A DNA stretch of 64,000 nucleotides. Origin: Microvirga lotononidis (lineage in GTDB: Bacteria > Pseudomonadota > Alphaproteobacteria > Rhizobiales > Beijerinckiaceae). Of this stretch, positions 46,368 to 55,890 are shown piece by piece; the first letter of the stretch is position 1, and each line of letters begins with the position of its first letter. The position numbers were made by a program, and so were the translations under genes. Below the pieces are notes generated by a model. The model made no database searches. It was not told the origin of the DNA and saw nothing but the letters and a program-made list of their open reading frames with translations. The stretch covers positions 2,988,001-3,052,000 of the forward strand of contig NZ_CP141048.1 in assembly GCF_034627025.1 (NCBI RefSeq), given 5' to 3'.

Positions 46368-46991
46368 ATGTCCCATCTCCGTCCCGCGCTCGTTCTGCTC
46401 ATCCTGTTCACCGCCTTGACCGGGATCGTCTATCCCTTCGCCGTCACAGGCATCGGACAGATCGTCTTTCCGGCGCAGGCCAACGGCAGCCTGATCGTGC
46501 AGGAAGGCCGCGTCATCGGCTCCGATCTCATCGGGCAGGCATTCACATCCGATCGGTATCTCTGGCCGCGTCCCTCGGCCACGAGCACTGCCGATCCTAC
46601 GGATCCGACCAAGACCGTGGATGCGCCCTACAACGCCGCGGCCTCGACCGGCTCCAATCTGGGGCCGACCTCCCAGAAGCTGGCGGAACGCCTGACGGGA
46701 GCTGCGGAGACCTGGCGTCAGGTGGGCCTCCCGCTGCCGATCCCCGGCGATGCCGTCACCACCTCCGGCAGCGGCCTCGACCCGCACATCTCCCCGGCTT
46801 TCGCGATGGCGCAGGCTCCCCGCATCGCTGCGGCCCGGAAGCTTACGGAGGAGCAGATCCGGCGGGTGATCGAAGCGTCGACCGAAGGGCGTGCCTTCGG
46901 GGTCTTCGGAGAGCCTCGGGTCAACGTCCTGCGCGTCAATCAAGCCCTCGACAGGCTGGGCGTGCAGGGAGGAGGGCGCGATGTATCTTGA
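46368..46991 (+). CDS. kdpC: Potassium-transporting ATPase subunit KdpC
   Basis: 207 residues: a membrane helix near the start (RPALVLLILFTALTGIVYPFAV) and the periplasmic domain with [33 protein letters not shown] and HISPAFAMAQAPRIAAAR, the KdpC signatures. It is a catalytic chaperone that raises ATP affinity of KdpB. Start at ATG 46368, with AAAGGA upstream. Confidence 0.96.
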   Translation: MSHLRPALVLLILFTALTGIVYPFAVTGIGQIVFPAQANGSLIVQEGRVIGSDLIGQAFTSDRYLWPRPSATSTADPTDPTKTVDAPYNAAASTGSNLGPTSQKLAERLTGAAETWRQVGLPLPIPGDAVTTSGSGLDPHISPAFAMAQAPRIAAARKLTEEQIRRVIEASTEGRAFGVFGEPRVNVLRVNQALDRLGVQGGGRDVS

Positions 46992-47013
46992 TACGATGGA
47001 GGCGTAAGCCCTC

Positions 47014-49695
47014 ATGGCCCTGACCGAAACGCCGCGTGCCTCGCCCGATGCGCTGCTCACCCTCGCCAATCGGGAGGGGCGCGGCCGCCTCAAGATCTTT
47101 CTCGGGGCGGCCCCCGGCGTGGGCAAGACCTACGCCATGCTGCAGGCTGCGCGGGCGGCGCGCGAGGAGGGGGCGGAGGTCCTCGTCGGTCTCGTCGAAA
47201 CCCATGGGCGCCAGGAAACGGAGGAACTTCTCCAGGGCCTCGAGATCCTGCCCCGCCTGTCCGTTCCGTATCGCGGCCGGATGGTGCAGGAATTCGACCT
47301 CGACGCCACCCTGCGACGCCATCCACGGCTCGTCCTCGTCGATGAATATGCCCACACGAATGCCTCGGGCAGCCGCCATCCGAAGCGATGGCAGGATATC
47401 GAGGAATTGCTGGCGGCGGGAATCGACGTCTGGACGACGCTGAACATTCAGCATCTCGAAAGCCTGAACGATGTCGTCCAGCGCATCACGCGGATCCGCG
47501 TGCGCGAAACCGTACCCGACGCCGTCTTCGACGAGGCCGACGAACTGGTTCTCGTCGACCTCCCGCCGGACGAGCTCCTCAAGCGGCTGGCCGAGGGCAA
47601 GGTCTACGTGCAGGACACGGCGGCTCGTGCCGTCGACAACTTCTTTCGTCCCAACAATCTCGTGGCGCTGCGTGAACTGGCGCTGCGCCGCGCGGCCGAG
47701 CGCATCGACAGCGACCTGCTCGAGCGCATGCAGGGCGGCGGTGTAGAAGGCCCATGGGCCGCCGGCGAACGCATCCTGGTCTGCGTCGGCGCCGACGAAA
47801 TCTCCCCGGCGGTCGTGCGTCACGCCAAGCGCCTCGCGGAAGCGATCGGCGCGCCCTGGACGGCGGTGACCGTCGAGCGTCCGAGCGAGAGTCTCGACAG
47901 CGGCCAGCGCCATCGCGTGGACGAGACGCTCCAGCTCGCCGCCCGGCTCGGCGCCGACGAGGCCAAGACGCTGGTGGCCGGCGACATGGTGCAGGAACTC
48001 CTGCGGTTCGCCCGGTTTGAGAACGTCACCCAGATCGTGGTAGGACGATCCCGGGGTGGATGGTGGTCCGAATTCCTCGGACGCTCGCTGCCGCATCAGC
48101 TGGTACACCACGCCGAGGATATCGCCATTCACGTCGTGACCGCCAAGGATGGACAGGCTCGGAAGGTGCGCTGGTGGAGCCGCCTGCGAAGCGTCAAGCT
48201 GAACCAGGCCTGGGCTCCCTTCCTGTGGTCGGCGCTCGCCGTGGCCGGAGCCGTCGCGGTCGGTCTGGCGATGACGTCCGTCGTGTCCCTGCCGAACATC
48301 TCCATGGTGTTCCTGGTGGCGGTGCTGTTCGCCGCCGTACGCTTCGGGATCTGGCCCGCCGTCGTCAGTTCGATCCTGTCGTTTCTGGGCTACAATTTCT
48401 TCTTCATCGATCCCCTCTACACGTTCACGGTCGCGCGGCCGCACGAATTGCTGGCCCTCTTCATCTTCCTCGGCGCGGCCGTGCTCACCTCGGCGCTCGC
48501 CGGGCGAGCACGGGAGCAGGCTGCGGCGGCCGTGAGCCGGGCCCGGGCGACGAGGCGGCTTTACGAGTTCACCCGCCGCCTCTCCAGCTTCCCCGATGCG
48601 AATGCGGTGGCCGAGGGAGTCGTCGTGGAGCTCAACGGCTATCTCAACCGACCCGCGGCGCTCCTCCTGCCCCAAGGCGACACCCTCGAGCTTGCGGCCT
48701 CCTGGCCGCCGGAGGACCACCTCGACACCGCCTCCGCTTCGGCGGCACGCTGGGCCTACGAGAAGGACGAGGCTGCCGGCACCGGAACGGATACGCTGCC
48801 GTCGGCGCGCTGGATCTTTCTGCCATTGCGCTCGGCGCACGGCCGCGTCGGCGTCCTGGGTGTCGCTCTCGACGGGGCCGCCCTCGATCCGGAGATCCGC
48901 ACCCTGGTCGAGACGGTGGCCGAGCTGACGGCGGCCGCCCTCGAGCGGGCGCGGCTGACGCGTGAGATCGTCGTGGCCAACACGGCCGCCGAATCGGAGC
49001 GGGTGCGCAACACGCTGCTGGCCTCGATCAGTCACGATTTTCGAACGCCCCTTGCGTCCATTCTCGGCGCTGCGACGAGCCTGATCGACTATGGGCCGAG
49101 GCTGTCGGAGCCTGCCCGACGCGACCTGCTGGATCAGGTCAAGGACGAGGCGGAGCATCTCGACCGGATGGTCCGCAACCTTCTGTCGATGACCCGCGTA
49201 GAGGCGGGGGCCCTCGAGCTTCGCCGCGACTGGGTCGACGTCCGGGAGGTGTTCGACAGGGTTGTCGCTCTTGCCAGGAGACGGGGTGCGACACAGGCCC
49301 TTCGTGTCGATGTCGATCCGGAGCTGCCCTTCGTGCAGGCGGATGCCTCCCTGCTCGATCAGGCCTTGGCCAACGTCCTCGGCAATGCGGTCCGCTATGC
49401 GGGTGCGGACGCAAGGGTGGAGCTTGCGGCCCGGCGTGAGGGCCGGGACGTCGTGCTGTCCGTCACGGATAACGGGCCCGGTATCTCTCCGGCTCTGCTC
49501 CCGAAGGTCTTCGAGAAGTTCGCGCGCGGCCGGGGGCAGGACGGCGATGGCGGCGAGGGCACCGGGCTGGGATTGGCCATTGCCAAAGGGATCGTCGACG
49601 CACATGGCGGTGTCATCGCGGCGGAGAGCCCTCTCGCGAATGGGCAGGGCACCCGGATCGTGATCCGGCTGCCCTTGGAGGAGATGAGACCATGA
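47014..49695 (+). CDS. kdpD: Sensor histidine kinase KdpD
   Basis: 893 residues in the full KdpD order: N-terminal KdpD domain with a Walker A (GAAPGVGKTYAML, 31-43) and DEYAHTN, a universal-stress-like domain, four membrane segments (about 400-500), a GAF-like domain, then the histidine kinase core with the phospho-His in LASISHDFRTPLASILGAAT, N box and GLGLAIAKGIVDAHGG. It senses K+ limitation or turgor and phosphorylates KdpE. Its stop overlaps the kdpE start (ATGA). Confidence 0.98.
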   Translation: MALTETPRASPDALLTLANREGRGRLKIFLGAAPGVGKTYAMLQAARAAREEGAEVLVGLVETHGRQETEELLQGLEILPRLSVPYRGRMVQEFDLDATLRRHPRLVLVDEYAHTNASGSRHPKRWQDIEELLAAGIDVWTTLNIQHLESLNDVVQRITRIRVRETVPDAVFDEADELVLVDLPPDELLKRLAEGKVYVQDTAARAVDNFFRPNNLVALRELALRRAAERIDSDLLERMQGGGVEGPWAAGERILVCVGADEISPAVVRHAKRLAEAIGAPWTAVTVERPSESLDSGQRHRVDETLQLAARLGADEAKTLVAGDMVQELLRFARFENVTQIVVGRSRGGWWSEFLGRSLPHQLVHHAEDIAIHVVTAKDGQARKVRWWSRLRSVKLNQAWAPFLWSALAVAGAVAVGLAMTSVVSLPNISMVFLVAVLFAAVRFGIWPAVVSSILSFLGYNFFFIDPLYTFTVARPHELLALFIFLGAAVLTSALAGRAREQAAAAVSRARATRRLYEFTRRLSSFPDANAVAEGVVVELNGYLNRPAALLLPQGDTLELAASWPPEDHLDTASASAARWAYEKDEAAGTGTDTLPSARWIFLPLRSAHGRVGVLGVALDGAALDPEIRTLVETVAELTAAALERARLTREIVVANTAAESERVRNTLLASISHDFRTPLASILGAATSLIDYGPRLSEPARRDLLDQVKDEAEHLDRMVRNLLSMTRVEAGALELRRDWVDVREVFDRVVALARRRGATQALRVDVDPELPFVQADASLLDQALANVLGNAVRYAGADARVELAARREGRDVVLSVTDNGPGISPALLPKVFEKFARGRGQDGDGGEGTGLGLAIAKGIVDAHGGVIAAESPLANGQGTRIVIRLPLEEMRP

Positions 49696-50384
49696 CCCAT
49701 CCGATGCGGGTGCTCGTCATCGATGACGAGCCGGCGATCCATCGTTTCCTCAGGCCCGCCCTAGAGGTGAACGAGTACGAGGCGATCAGCGCCGCCACGG
49801 CGGCCGAGGGTTTGAAGCGCATCGCCGGGGATGCTCCCGACGTGGTCGTGCTCGATCTCGGATTGCCCGACATGGACGGCAAGGATGTGATCGTCCGCGT
49901 GCGCGAATGGTCCGATGTGCCAATCATCGTGCTCTCGGCCCGCGATCGCGAGGCCGAGAAGATCGCCGCCCTCGATCTCGGCGCCGACGATTTCGTCAAC
50001 AAGCCGTTCGGGACGGGCGAGCTCATGGCCCGGCTGCGCACCGCCTTGCGCCATCGCATGCAGCGCAAGGGCGAGACGCCGCTCGTCAGCGTCGGCGGGC
50101 TGGAGATCGATATTCCCCGCCGCCGGGTCGCGTGGCAAGGCAGCGACGTCCTTCTCAGCCCGAAGGAGTTCGAACTGCTCGCCTTCCTGGCCCGTCATGC
50201 GGGAAAGGTGGTGACGCACAAGCAGATCCTCACCGCCGTCTGGGGCGCGGCGCACGAGAACGACACCCAGTACCTTCGCGTCTATGTCGGCCAGCTCCGG
50301 CAGAAGATCGAGCCGAACCCGTCCGACCCCCGGTTCATCCTCACCGAGCCGGGCATCGGCTACCGCCTGCTGGATGTCGCCTAG
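49692..50384 (+). CDS. kdpE: Response regulator KdpE
   Basis: 230 residues: a receiver domain with DDEP (acidic pocket), phospho-Asp in VVLDLGLPDMDG and Lys in NKPFGTGEL, then an OmpR/PhoB winged-helix domain (about 130-228; LSPKEFELLAFLARHAGKVVTH). It activates kdp genes when phosphorylated by KdpD. By shared operators it probably also acts on the unnamed gene and kup just downstream. Confidence 0.97.
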   Translation: MTHPMRVLVIDDEPAIHRFLRPALEVNEYEAISAATAAEGLKRIAGDAPDVVVLDLGLPDMDGKDVIVRVREWSDVPIIVLSARDREAEKIAALDLGADDFVNKPFGTGELMARLRTALRHRMQRKGETPLVSVGGLEIDIPRRRVAWQGSDVLLSPKEFELLAFLARHAGKVVTHKQILTAVWGAAHENDTQYLRVYVGQLRQKIEPNPSDPRFILTEPGIGYRLLDVA

Positions 50385-50403
50385 CGTTATTTCCCCTGGC
50401 GCG

Positions 50404-50463
50404 GCCTCTTTATGCGGCCTTTATATCCGGCTGCCCAAATTCCAATCGATTTTTTATGCGATC
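50404..50463 (+). promoter_or_regulatory. Tandem operator upstream of the unnamed gene and kup (candidate KdpE site, copy 2)
   Basis: CTTTATG at 50408-50414 and CTTTATA at 50419-50425, 11 bases apart, followed 16 bases later by CCAATCGA and then a T-rich stretch and CGATCC. This copies the arrangement before the kdp run base for base in spacing. It lies 84 bases before the next start codon. Confidence 0.65.
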
Positions 50464-50546
50464 CTGACGATGTCTGATCGGAGAGGTTCGGGCGGGCTCG
50501 CCCTCCCTGAGGCGGCGACCTGTCGCGGCCCGTTTGGACAACCAGG

Positions 50547-51014
50547 ATGTGGTCGAAGCAAAATCCGGTGCGGGAGCTCCGCTCCCTTCTGTCTCGGATC
50601 GAGGCGGCCTCCCAACCGCAGGTCGGCCTCGTGGCCGAGGTGCTGGAGCGTGCCTGTCCGCGCCTGAAGACGGCCCTCGATCCCAACGTTCTCGTGCTGC
50701 GCCTGATCGAGGCCGAGGCATGGGTCGATCTGGGCTTCTGGCTGATCGGCTGGGAGCTGCCGGATTGGGCGATCCATCGCCTGTCCTGCGACGATAGCCG
50801 CTGGAGCTGCGCGATATGCGTCCGCGGGCTGGCGCTCAATTGGGTCGATGACGTGGCCGAGTTTCAGCACGAGGACCCGGCGCTCGCGGTTCTGGGCGCC
50901 TTCGTCCAGGCCCAGGTCCAGAAGGCCCAAGGCTTCGGCCAGAGCAACGTCACGGTATTCAGGCGTGTGGATAGGTCGGGCGCGGCCTCCATCGGCCACG
51001 AGGTGGAGAGATAA
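50547..51014 (+). CDS. Hypothetical protein linked to K+ uptake
   Basis: 155 residues, no signal or long membrane helix, Trp/Cys-rich: EAWVDLGFWLIGWELPDWAI, then SCDDSRWSCAICVRGLALNW and an acidic-to-helical end. I recognise no family. It starts 84 bases after a copy of the kdp tandem operator, and its stop directly abuts the start of kup, so the two are coupled. A regulator of Kup or a K+-starvation protein is a reasonable inference, nothing more. Confidence 0.7.
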   Translation: MWSKQNPVRELRSLLSRIEAASQPQVGLVAEVLERACPRLKTALDPNVLVLRLIEAEAWVDLGFWLIGWELPDWAIHRLSCDDSRWSCAICVRGLALNWVDDVAEFQHEDPALAVLGAFVQAQVQKAQGFGQSNVTVFRRVDRSGAASIGHEVER

Positions 51015-52934
51015 ATGACCGCTACGGCTTCAAGCCAGCCCGGTCCGGCGGAGCCGACGGCCCAGCCGGGGCCCCCGCATACGTCCGGCTTCTGGATCCT
51101 GACGCTCGGTACATTGGGCGTCGTCTACGGGGACATCGGCACGAGCCCCCTTTATGCCCTCAAGGAATCCCTCTCGGCCGCAGCCGCGGGCGGCACCGTC
51201 ACGCGCGAGATGGTGTTCGGCATCGTGTCGCTGATCCTGTGGGCGCTGATCTTCATCGTCACGATCAAGTACGTGCTGTTCATCCTGCGCGCGGACAACA
51301 ACGGCGAGGGCGGCACGCTCACGCTCATGGCGCTCGCCCAGCGAGCCATGGGCCATAACGTCCTGCTGATACCCCTGCTCGGCATGATCGGCGCCGCCCT
51401 GTTCTACGGCGATGCCATCATCACCCCGGCCATCTCGGTGCTCTCGGCCGTCGAGGGCCTGACCGTCGCGAGCCCCGCCTTCGAGCATTACGTGCTTCCG
51501 CTCAGCCTCTTGATCCTGACGGGCCTGTTCGCCGTGCAGAGCCAGGGCACGGCCCGTGTGGCCGCCTGGTTCGGCCCGATCACGGCGGTTTGGTTCGTGC
51601 TCATGGCCATCGGCGGGCTCGTCCACATCGCGGACGATCCGAGCATCCTGGCCGCGATCAGCCCCACCTACGGCGTCGTGTTTCTCGCGACCCACGGCAC
51701 GGCGGGCCTGTTCGCCCTCGGGGCGGTGTTCCTCGCCGTGACCGGCGCCGAGGCGCTCTATGCCGACATGGGCCATTTCGGCCGACGCCCGATCCAAACC
51801 GCCTGGCTGGGACTGGTCCTGCCGTGTCTCGCCCTGAACTACATCGGCCAGGGTGCGCTCCTCCTGGCCGATCCGGCCAAGATCGAGAACCCGTTCTTCC
51901 TGCTCTATCCCGACTGGGCGCTCCTCCCGATGGTCGGCATGGCGACCATCGCCACGATCATCGCCAGCCAGGCGGTGATCACCGGCGCGTTCTCCATCAC
52001 GCAACAGGCGATCCAGCTCGGACTCCTGCCGCGCATGGAGATCCGCTGGACCTCCGAGACGGAGAAGGGCCAGATCTACGTGCCGAAGATCAACTTCCTG
52101 CTCCTCGTCGCCGTACTGCTCCTGGTCGTCATGTTCAGGAGTTCGAGCGCCCTGGCGCATGCCTATGGTCTTGCGGTCACGGGAACGATGGTGGTGACCG
52201 CCATCATGGCGTTCTTCGTGGTCTGGCGGTTCTGGAAATGGTCGTTCTGGGCCTCGGTCGCCGTGATCGCGCCCTTCCTGGCGGTCGACACGATCTTCCT
52301 GGCCGCCAATGCCCTCAAGATCCCGCAGGGCGGCTGGATGCCGCTGCTGGTCGGCGCGCTCCTGGTCCTGCTCATGGTGACATGGCGGCGCGGAACCCGC
52401 ATCCTGTTCGACAAGACCCGAAAGGTGGACGTGCCGATGACCGAACTCATCAGCATGCTGCAGAAGAGCCAGCCTCACCGGGTGAAGGGCACCGCCGTGT
52501 TCATGACCAGCGATCCCGAAGTTGCGCCCGCGGCCCTGCTGCACAACCTCAAGCACAACAAGATCCTGCATGAGAAGAACGTGGTGCTGACGGTCAAGAC
52601 CGCCGACGCCCCGCGCGTGGCGGACGACGAGCGCGTCCGGATCGAGTCTCTCGGAGACTCATTCTGGCGGGTGAGCATGACCTACGGCTATATGGAAGCG
52701 CCGAACATCCCGCGTGGCCTCGTGCTCCTGCGCAAGCAGGGCTTCAAGTTCGACATCATGGCGACGTCGTTCTTCGTCTCGCGCCGCTCGATCCGGCCCT
52801 CGGTGCATGGCGGCATGCCGTTCTGGCAGGACAAGCTGTTCATCAGCCTGGCGAAGTCGGCGAGCGACGCCACCGACTTCTTCCAGATCCCCACCGGGCG
52901 CGTGGTCGAAGTCGGCACCCAGGTGACCGTCTGA
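51015..52934 (+). CDS. kup: Low-affinity potassium transporter Kup
   Basis: 639 residues with twelve membrane segments and the KUP signature [17 protein letters not shown] near the N-terminus, plus [18 protein letters not shown]. Further family loops are [16 protein letters not shown] ([19 protein letters not shown]) near the end. It takes up K+ with protons. Starting immediately after the unnamed gene, it is probably under the same promoter and hence K+-responsive. Confidence 0.96.
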   Translation: MTATASSQPGPAEPTAQPGPPHTSGFWILTLGTLGVVYGDIGTSPLYALKESLSAAAAGGTVTREMVFGIVSLILWALIFIVTIKYVLFILRADNNGEGGTLTLMALAQRAMGHNVLLIPLLGMIGAALFYGDAIITPAISVLSAVEGLTVASPAFEHYVLPLSLLILTGLFAVQSQGTARVAAWFGPITAVWFVLMAIGGLVHIADDPSILAAISPTYGVVFLATHGTAGLFALGAVFLAVTGAEALYADMGHFGRRPIQTAWLGLVLPCLALNYIGQGALLLADPAKIENPFFLLYPDWALLPMVGMATIATIIASQAVITGAFSITQQAIQLGLLPRMEIRWTSETEKGQIYVPKINFLLLVAVLLLVVMFRSSSALAHAYGLAVTGTMVVTAIMAFFVVWRFWKWSFWASVAVIAPFLAVDTIFLAANALKIPQGGWMPLLVGALLVLLMVTWRRGTRILFDKTRKVDVPMTELISMLQKSQPHRVKGTAVFMTSDPEVAPAALLHNLKHNKILHEKNVVLTVKTADAPRVADDERVRIESLGDSFWRVSMTYGYMEAPNIPRGLVLLRKQGFKFDIMATSFFVSRRSIRPSVHGGMPFWQDKLFISLAKSASDATDFFQIPTGRVVEVGTQVTV

Positions 52935-52961
52935 GCCCGACGGCTGTTCGGGATCCCGTCT

Positions 52962-53879
52962 TCAGGAGATCATCGATCGCCGCCATGCGCCCGGGCTCGA
53001 GCCGACGCTGCGGGTGAAGACACGTGTGAAATAGCTTTGATCGCCGAAGCCGCAGATGAGCGCGATATCCGCCAGAGGAAGCGTCGAGGACAGAAGAAGG
53101 CCTTTGGCTTCCTGGATGCGGAGCTGGGTCAGGTACTGGTGGGGTGACATCCCGGTCGTGCGCCGGAACGCCTTGGCGAAGTAGCTCGGCGTGAGCCGGC
53201 ATTCCCGCGCGATGTCGCTGATGGTCACATGGGCCGACAGGCGCGAGTGCATGATCTCCTTCGCCCGCCGCTCCTGCCAGGAAGCCAGGCCGCCGCTGGA
53301 CGTCGGGGCGACCCGCATGCCTCCGTAGTTCTGGGCGAAGTAGGTGAGGAGGCTCAGCGCGATATGATCCACGAAGAGCTGGTTCGTTTCCAGAAGATCC
53401 GGTGTCGAGAGCAGGAACGAGCTCATCGCACCCAGCGTGGCGTCCGTTGCGTCGGGCAGAGAGCGAAGGCTCGAAACGGGTGAGGCGCCGCGCTCGTAGG
53501 CGAGGTCGTCCAAGGCATCCTTGCGGATGTAGAACTGCAGGGTATCGAACGCGCCGCGCACGCGGCTGCGGGGATCCTCGGACAGGTCGATGGCGTTCAC
53601 GGTACCCGCGCCGAAGCCGCGAGAGTAGCGCATGCGTCCATCGGACCAGAACTCATGCTCTTCCACGTCCTTCAGCTTGTACGTGATGCTGAACGCGCTC
53701 TCGGGCGCGATGGACGCCGTCCTGTCCCGATCCTGGCGCTCGCAGGTCAGGCGCGTCACGGCGAGCGACAGGCGGTCCTTCCTGGAAACATGGAGAACTT
53801 TCCGGCTCACCATCTCCAGATGGCGTCCGAGCCGGCCGCCGAAGAGGCCGGCATCGTTTGTCTCCTGAATGGTTGCCAT
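52962..53879 (-). CDS. AraC-family transcriptional regulator
   Basis: 305 residues: an N-terminal sensing region and a C-terminal double helix-turn-helix (about 205-300; VTISDIARECRLTPSYFAKAFRRTTGMSPHQYL, LPLADIALICGFGDQSYFTRVFTR). Start at ATG 53879 (MATIQETNDA). It lies 84 bases downstream of the ring-cleaving dioxygenase gene on the same strand, and the rest of the module starts divergently, so it is a natural local regulator. Confidence 0.9.
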   Translation of the reverse strand: MATIQETNDAGLFGGRLGRHLEMVSRKVLHVSRKDRLSLAVTRLTCERQDRDRTASIAPESAFSITYKLKDVEEHEFWSDGRMRYSRGFGAGTVNAIDLSEDPRSRVRGAFDTLQFYIRKDALDDLAYERGASPVSSLRSLPDATDATLGAMSSFLLSTPDLLETNQLFVDHIALSLLTYFAQNYGGMRVAPTSSGGLASWQERRAKEIMHSRLSAHVTISDIARECRLTPSYFAKAFRRTTGMSPHQYLTQLRIQEAKGLLLSSTLPLADIALICGFGDQSYFTRVFTRSVGSSPGAWRRSMIS

Positions 53880-53963
53880 GGTCCTCTCGCTCCGCTCGGT
53901 TGGTATCGCGGCAAAACTTGTTCAAACCTCAGGACCGGCTGGTCGGATGCGCCGATAATCCTT

Positions 53964-54926
53964 TCATTCAGCGTCCTCGAAGAAGTGACGTCCACATTCC
54001 GGCAGCAGCGGCAGGAGCTGCTGAAGCTCGTCCCTTCGCATCTCCAGAGAAGATGGCAGTTTAAGGGTCCTGCCGAGCGTTTCGTAGCTTTCGTCGAACT
54101 CGAAGCCCGGTTCGTCCGTCGCGATCTCCAGCAGAAGCCCGCAGGTCGAGCGGAATTTGACGGCACGGTAATAGGTTCTGTTCCTCACCTCATCGGCGAT
54201 GATCCCGTATCGATCACGGAGTTCCCTCACCATCGTGGCCAGGTCGGCGGCATCGTGGGCCCGTATGGCCACATGGTGGATGCTGCCCGCACCGAGCTGG
54301 CCACGGGCCAGTCGCTTCGCCTCATCAAGGGTCACCACGCCGCCCGCTCCTCCATGCGCCTCGAGGCGGGAGAGGTTGCCGACAGTGCTGCATCGTGCGA
54401 AGCCGAAGACCTCGCGGAACATCTCGATCAGCGGATCGGCCCTGCGGACTTTCAGCACGAGGTCGTGAAGGCCCTGGATCGCACAATCGTCCGGCACATG
54501 CGGGTTCCTCCACGGACCGTCCGACACGGGCTCGTCTTTTTCCACCAGGGAGAGCGAGGCGCCGTCCGGATCTTCCAGGAGCACGCTGCGCTCACCGAAA
54601 GCGGTCTCGACACGATCGTGACGAACCCCGGCAGCCTGAAGGCGCTGCGCCCACCAGTCCAGGGAGCCGTCAGGAACACGGAAGGTGGTCGCCCAGGCCT
54701 CGCATGCTCCCAACCTTCCGCGCTGAACCCGTTGCCAGGGAAGCAGGGTGAACAACGTGCCCGGCCTGCCTTTCTCGTCGCCCATGCAGAGATGGAAGCT
54801 ACCCGGATCCTCGTAGCTCACGGTGCGCTTGACGAGCCGCATGCCCAGGAGGCCCGCATAGAAGCGGCAGCTTCGCTCGGCATCGCTCGATATCAGGGTG
54901 ATGTGATGGAGGCCGCGTCCGACCAT
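53964..54926 (-). CDS. Ring-cleaving dioxygenase, VOC family (LinE/MhqO type)
   Basis: About 320 residues in two VOC modules: residues 3-125 starting VGRGLHHITLISSDAERSCRFYAGLLGM, and about 150-265 ending LLLEIATDEPGF. Metal ligands are His8, His in SIHHVAI and Glu in LLLEIATDE. The layout fits the Fe(II) hydroquinone-type dioxygenases and MhqO of Bacillus. It would open a hydroquinone or catechol ring. I start at ATG 54926; the open frame continues upstream without similarity. Confidence 0.85.
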   Translation of the reverse strand: MVGRGLHHITLISSDAERSCRFYAGLLGMRLVKRTVSYEDPGSFHLCMGDEKGRPGTLFTLLPWQRVQRGRLGACEAWATTFRVPDGSLDWWAQRLQAAGVRHDRVETAFGERSVLLEDPDGASLSLVEKDEPVSDGPWRNPHVPDDCAIQGLHDLVLKVRRADPLIEMFREVFGFARCSTVGNLSRLEAHGGAGGVVTLDEAKRLARGQLGAGSIHHVAIRAHDAADLATMVRELRDRYGIIADEVRNRTYYRAVKFRSTCGLLLEIATDEPGFEFDESYETLGRTLKLPSSLEMRRDELQQLLPLLPECGRHFFEDAE

Positions 54927-55119
54927 GCGCAACTCCGATAACTCGATGGCACGACCATAGACAGATCGCGTTCCGCTTGTCTCGTCCGCTTTTGTCACGC
55001 GGCCCGGTTGCTGTCCATCTGACGACCAAATCGTCCAAGAGCGTCGCAAATCCTACAAGGTTCCGAGCTTGGCATTATGATATGTCGGTCCTGTGCTCCC
55101 CCACCAACAGGACCTGGCC

Positions 55120-55797
55120 ATGCCCATCAAAGCGACCCCGACACCCGGCTCGAATCTGCTCACGCCCTCCGATCACACATTGATCCTGATCGACTTCCAG
55201 TCGCAGATGTCGTTCGCCACGAAATCGATCGATGCTGTCAATCTGCGCAACAATGCAGCTTTGATCTCGGAGGCGGCCGCGGGCTTCAAGGTCTCGACGA
55301 TTCTGACGACGGTGGCCGAGAAGAGCTTCTCGGGCCCGATGTTCTCGGAGATCACGGATGCCTTCCCGGGGCAGGCGCTTCTCGATCGCACCTCCATGAA
55401 TACCTGGGAGGATGCCGCCGTGATCGAAGAGGTGAACCGCATCGGTAAAAGCCGGATCGTCCTGGCAGGCCTGTGGACGTCCGTCTGCATCGTCGGCCCG
55501 GCCCTGTCGGCCCTCGATCAGGGGTTCGAGGTCTATGTGATCGCGGATGCGTGCGGCGACGTCTCGGAGGAGGCGCACGAGCGGGCCATGGAGCGCATGG
55601 TGCAGGCAGGCGCCAGGCCCATGACGTCGCTTCAGTATCTGCTCGAACTGCAGCGCGATTGGGCTCGCGTCGACACGTATGACTTGACCACAGGGATCGC
55701 CAAGAAGCTCGGTGGCTCGTATGGGCTCGGCATCGTCTACGCAAAGACGATGTTCGGCGCGAGCGAAGGCGCCCACACGGCCCAGGCCGCCGAATAA
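55120..55797 (+). CDS. Isochorismatase-like hydrolase (YcaC type)
   Basis: 225 residues with Asp25 (ILIDFQ) and Cys123 (GLWTSVCIVGP) of the cysteine hydrolase fold; the third catalytic position lies in LLDRTSMNTWED, as in YcaC-type proteins. These are cytosolic enzymes of mostly unknown substrate. Start at ATG 55120 with AGGA upstream. First gene of a plus-strand run with the amidohydrolase, DoxX and MFS genes, divergent from the ring-cleaving dioxygenase. Confidence 0.88.
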   Translation: MPIKATPTPGSNLLTPSDHTLILIDFQSQMSFATKSIDAVNLRNNAALISEAAAGFKVSTILTTVAEKSFSGPMFSEITDAFPGQALLDRTSMNTWEDAAVIEEVNRIGKSRIVLAGLWTSVCIVGPALSALDQGFEVYVIADACGDVSEEAHERAMERMVQAGARPMTSLQYLLELQRDWARVDTYDLTTGIAKKLGGSYGLGIVYAKTMFGASEGAHTAQAAE

Positions 55798-55890
55798 CCG
55801 CTGCCGGGCAGGCCGTCATGTCGAGATCGGCCTGCCTCCATGCTTGCAGCAACCCGTCGATCCGAACGCGAGGATAACGGGAGATACGAC

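Noticed and set aside
46936..49605. 889-residue minus-strand frame opposite kdpD
   Set aside because: kdpD is unmistakable on the plus strand; the antisense frame has no recognisable motifs.
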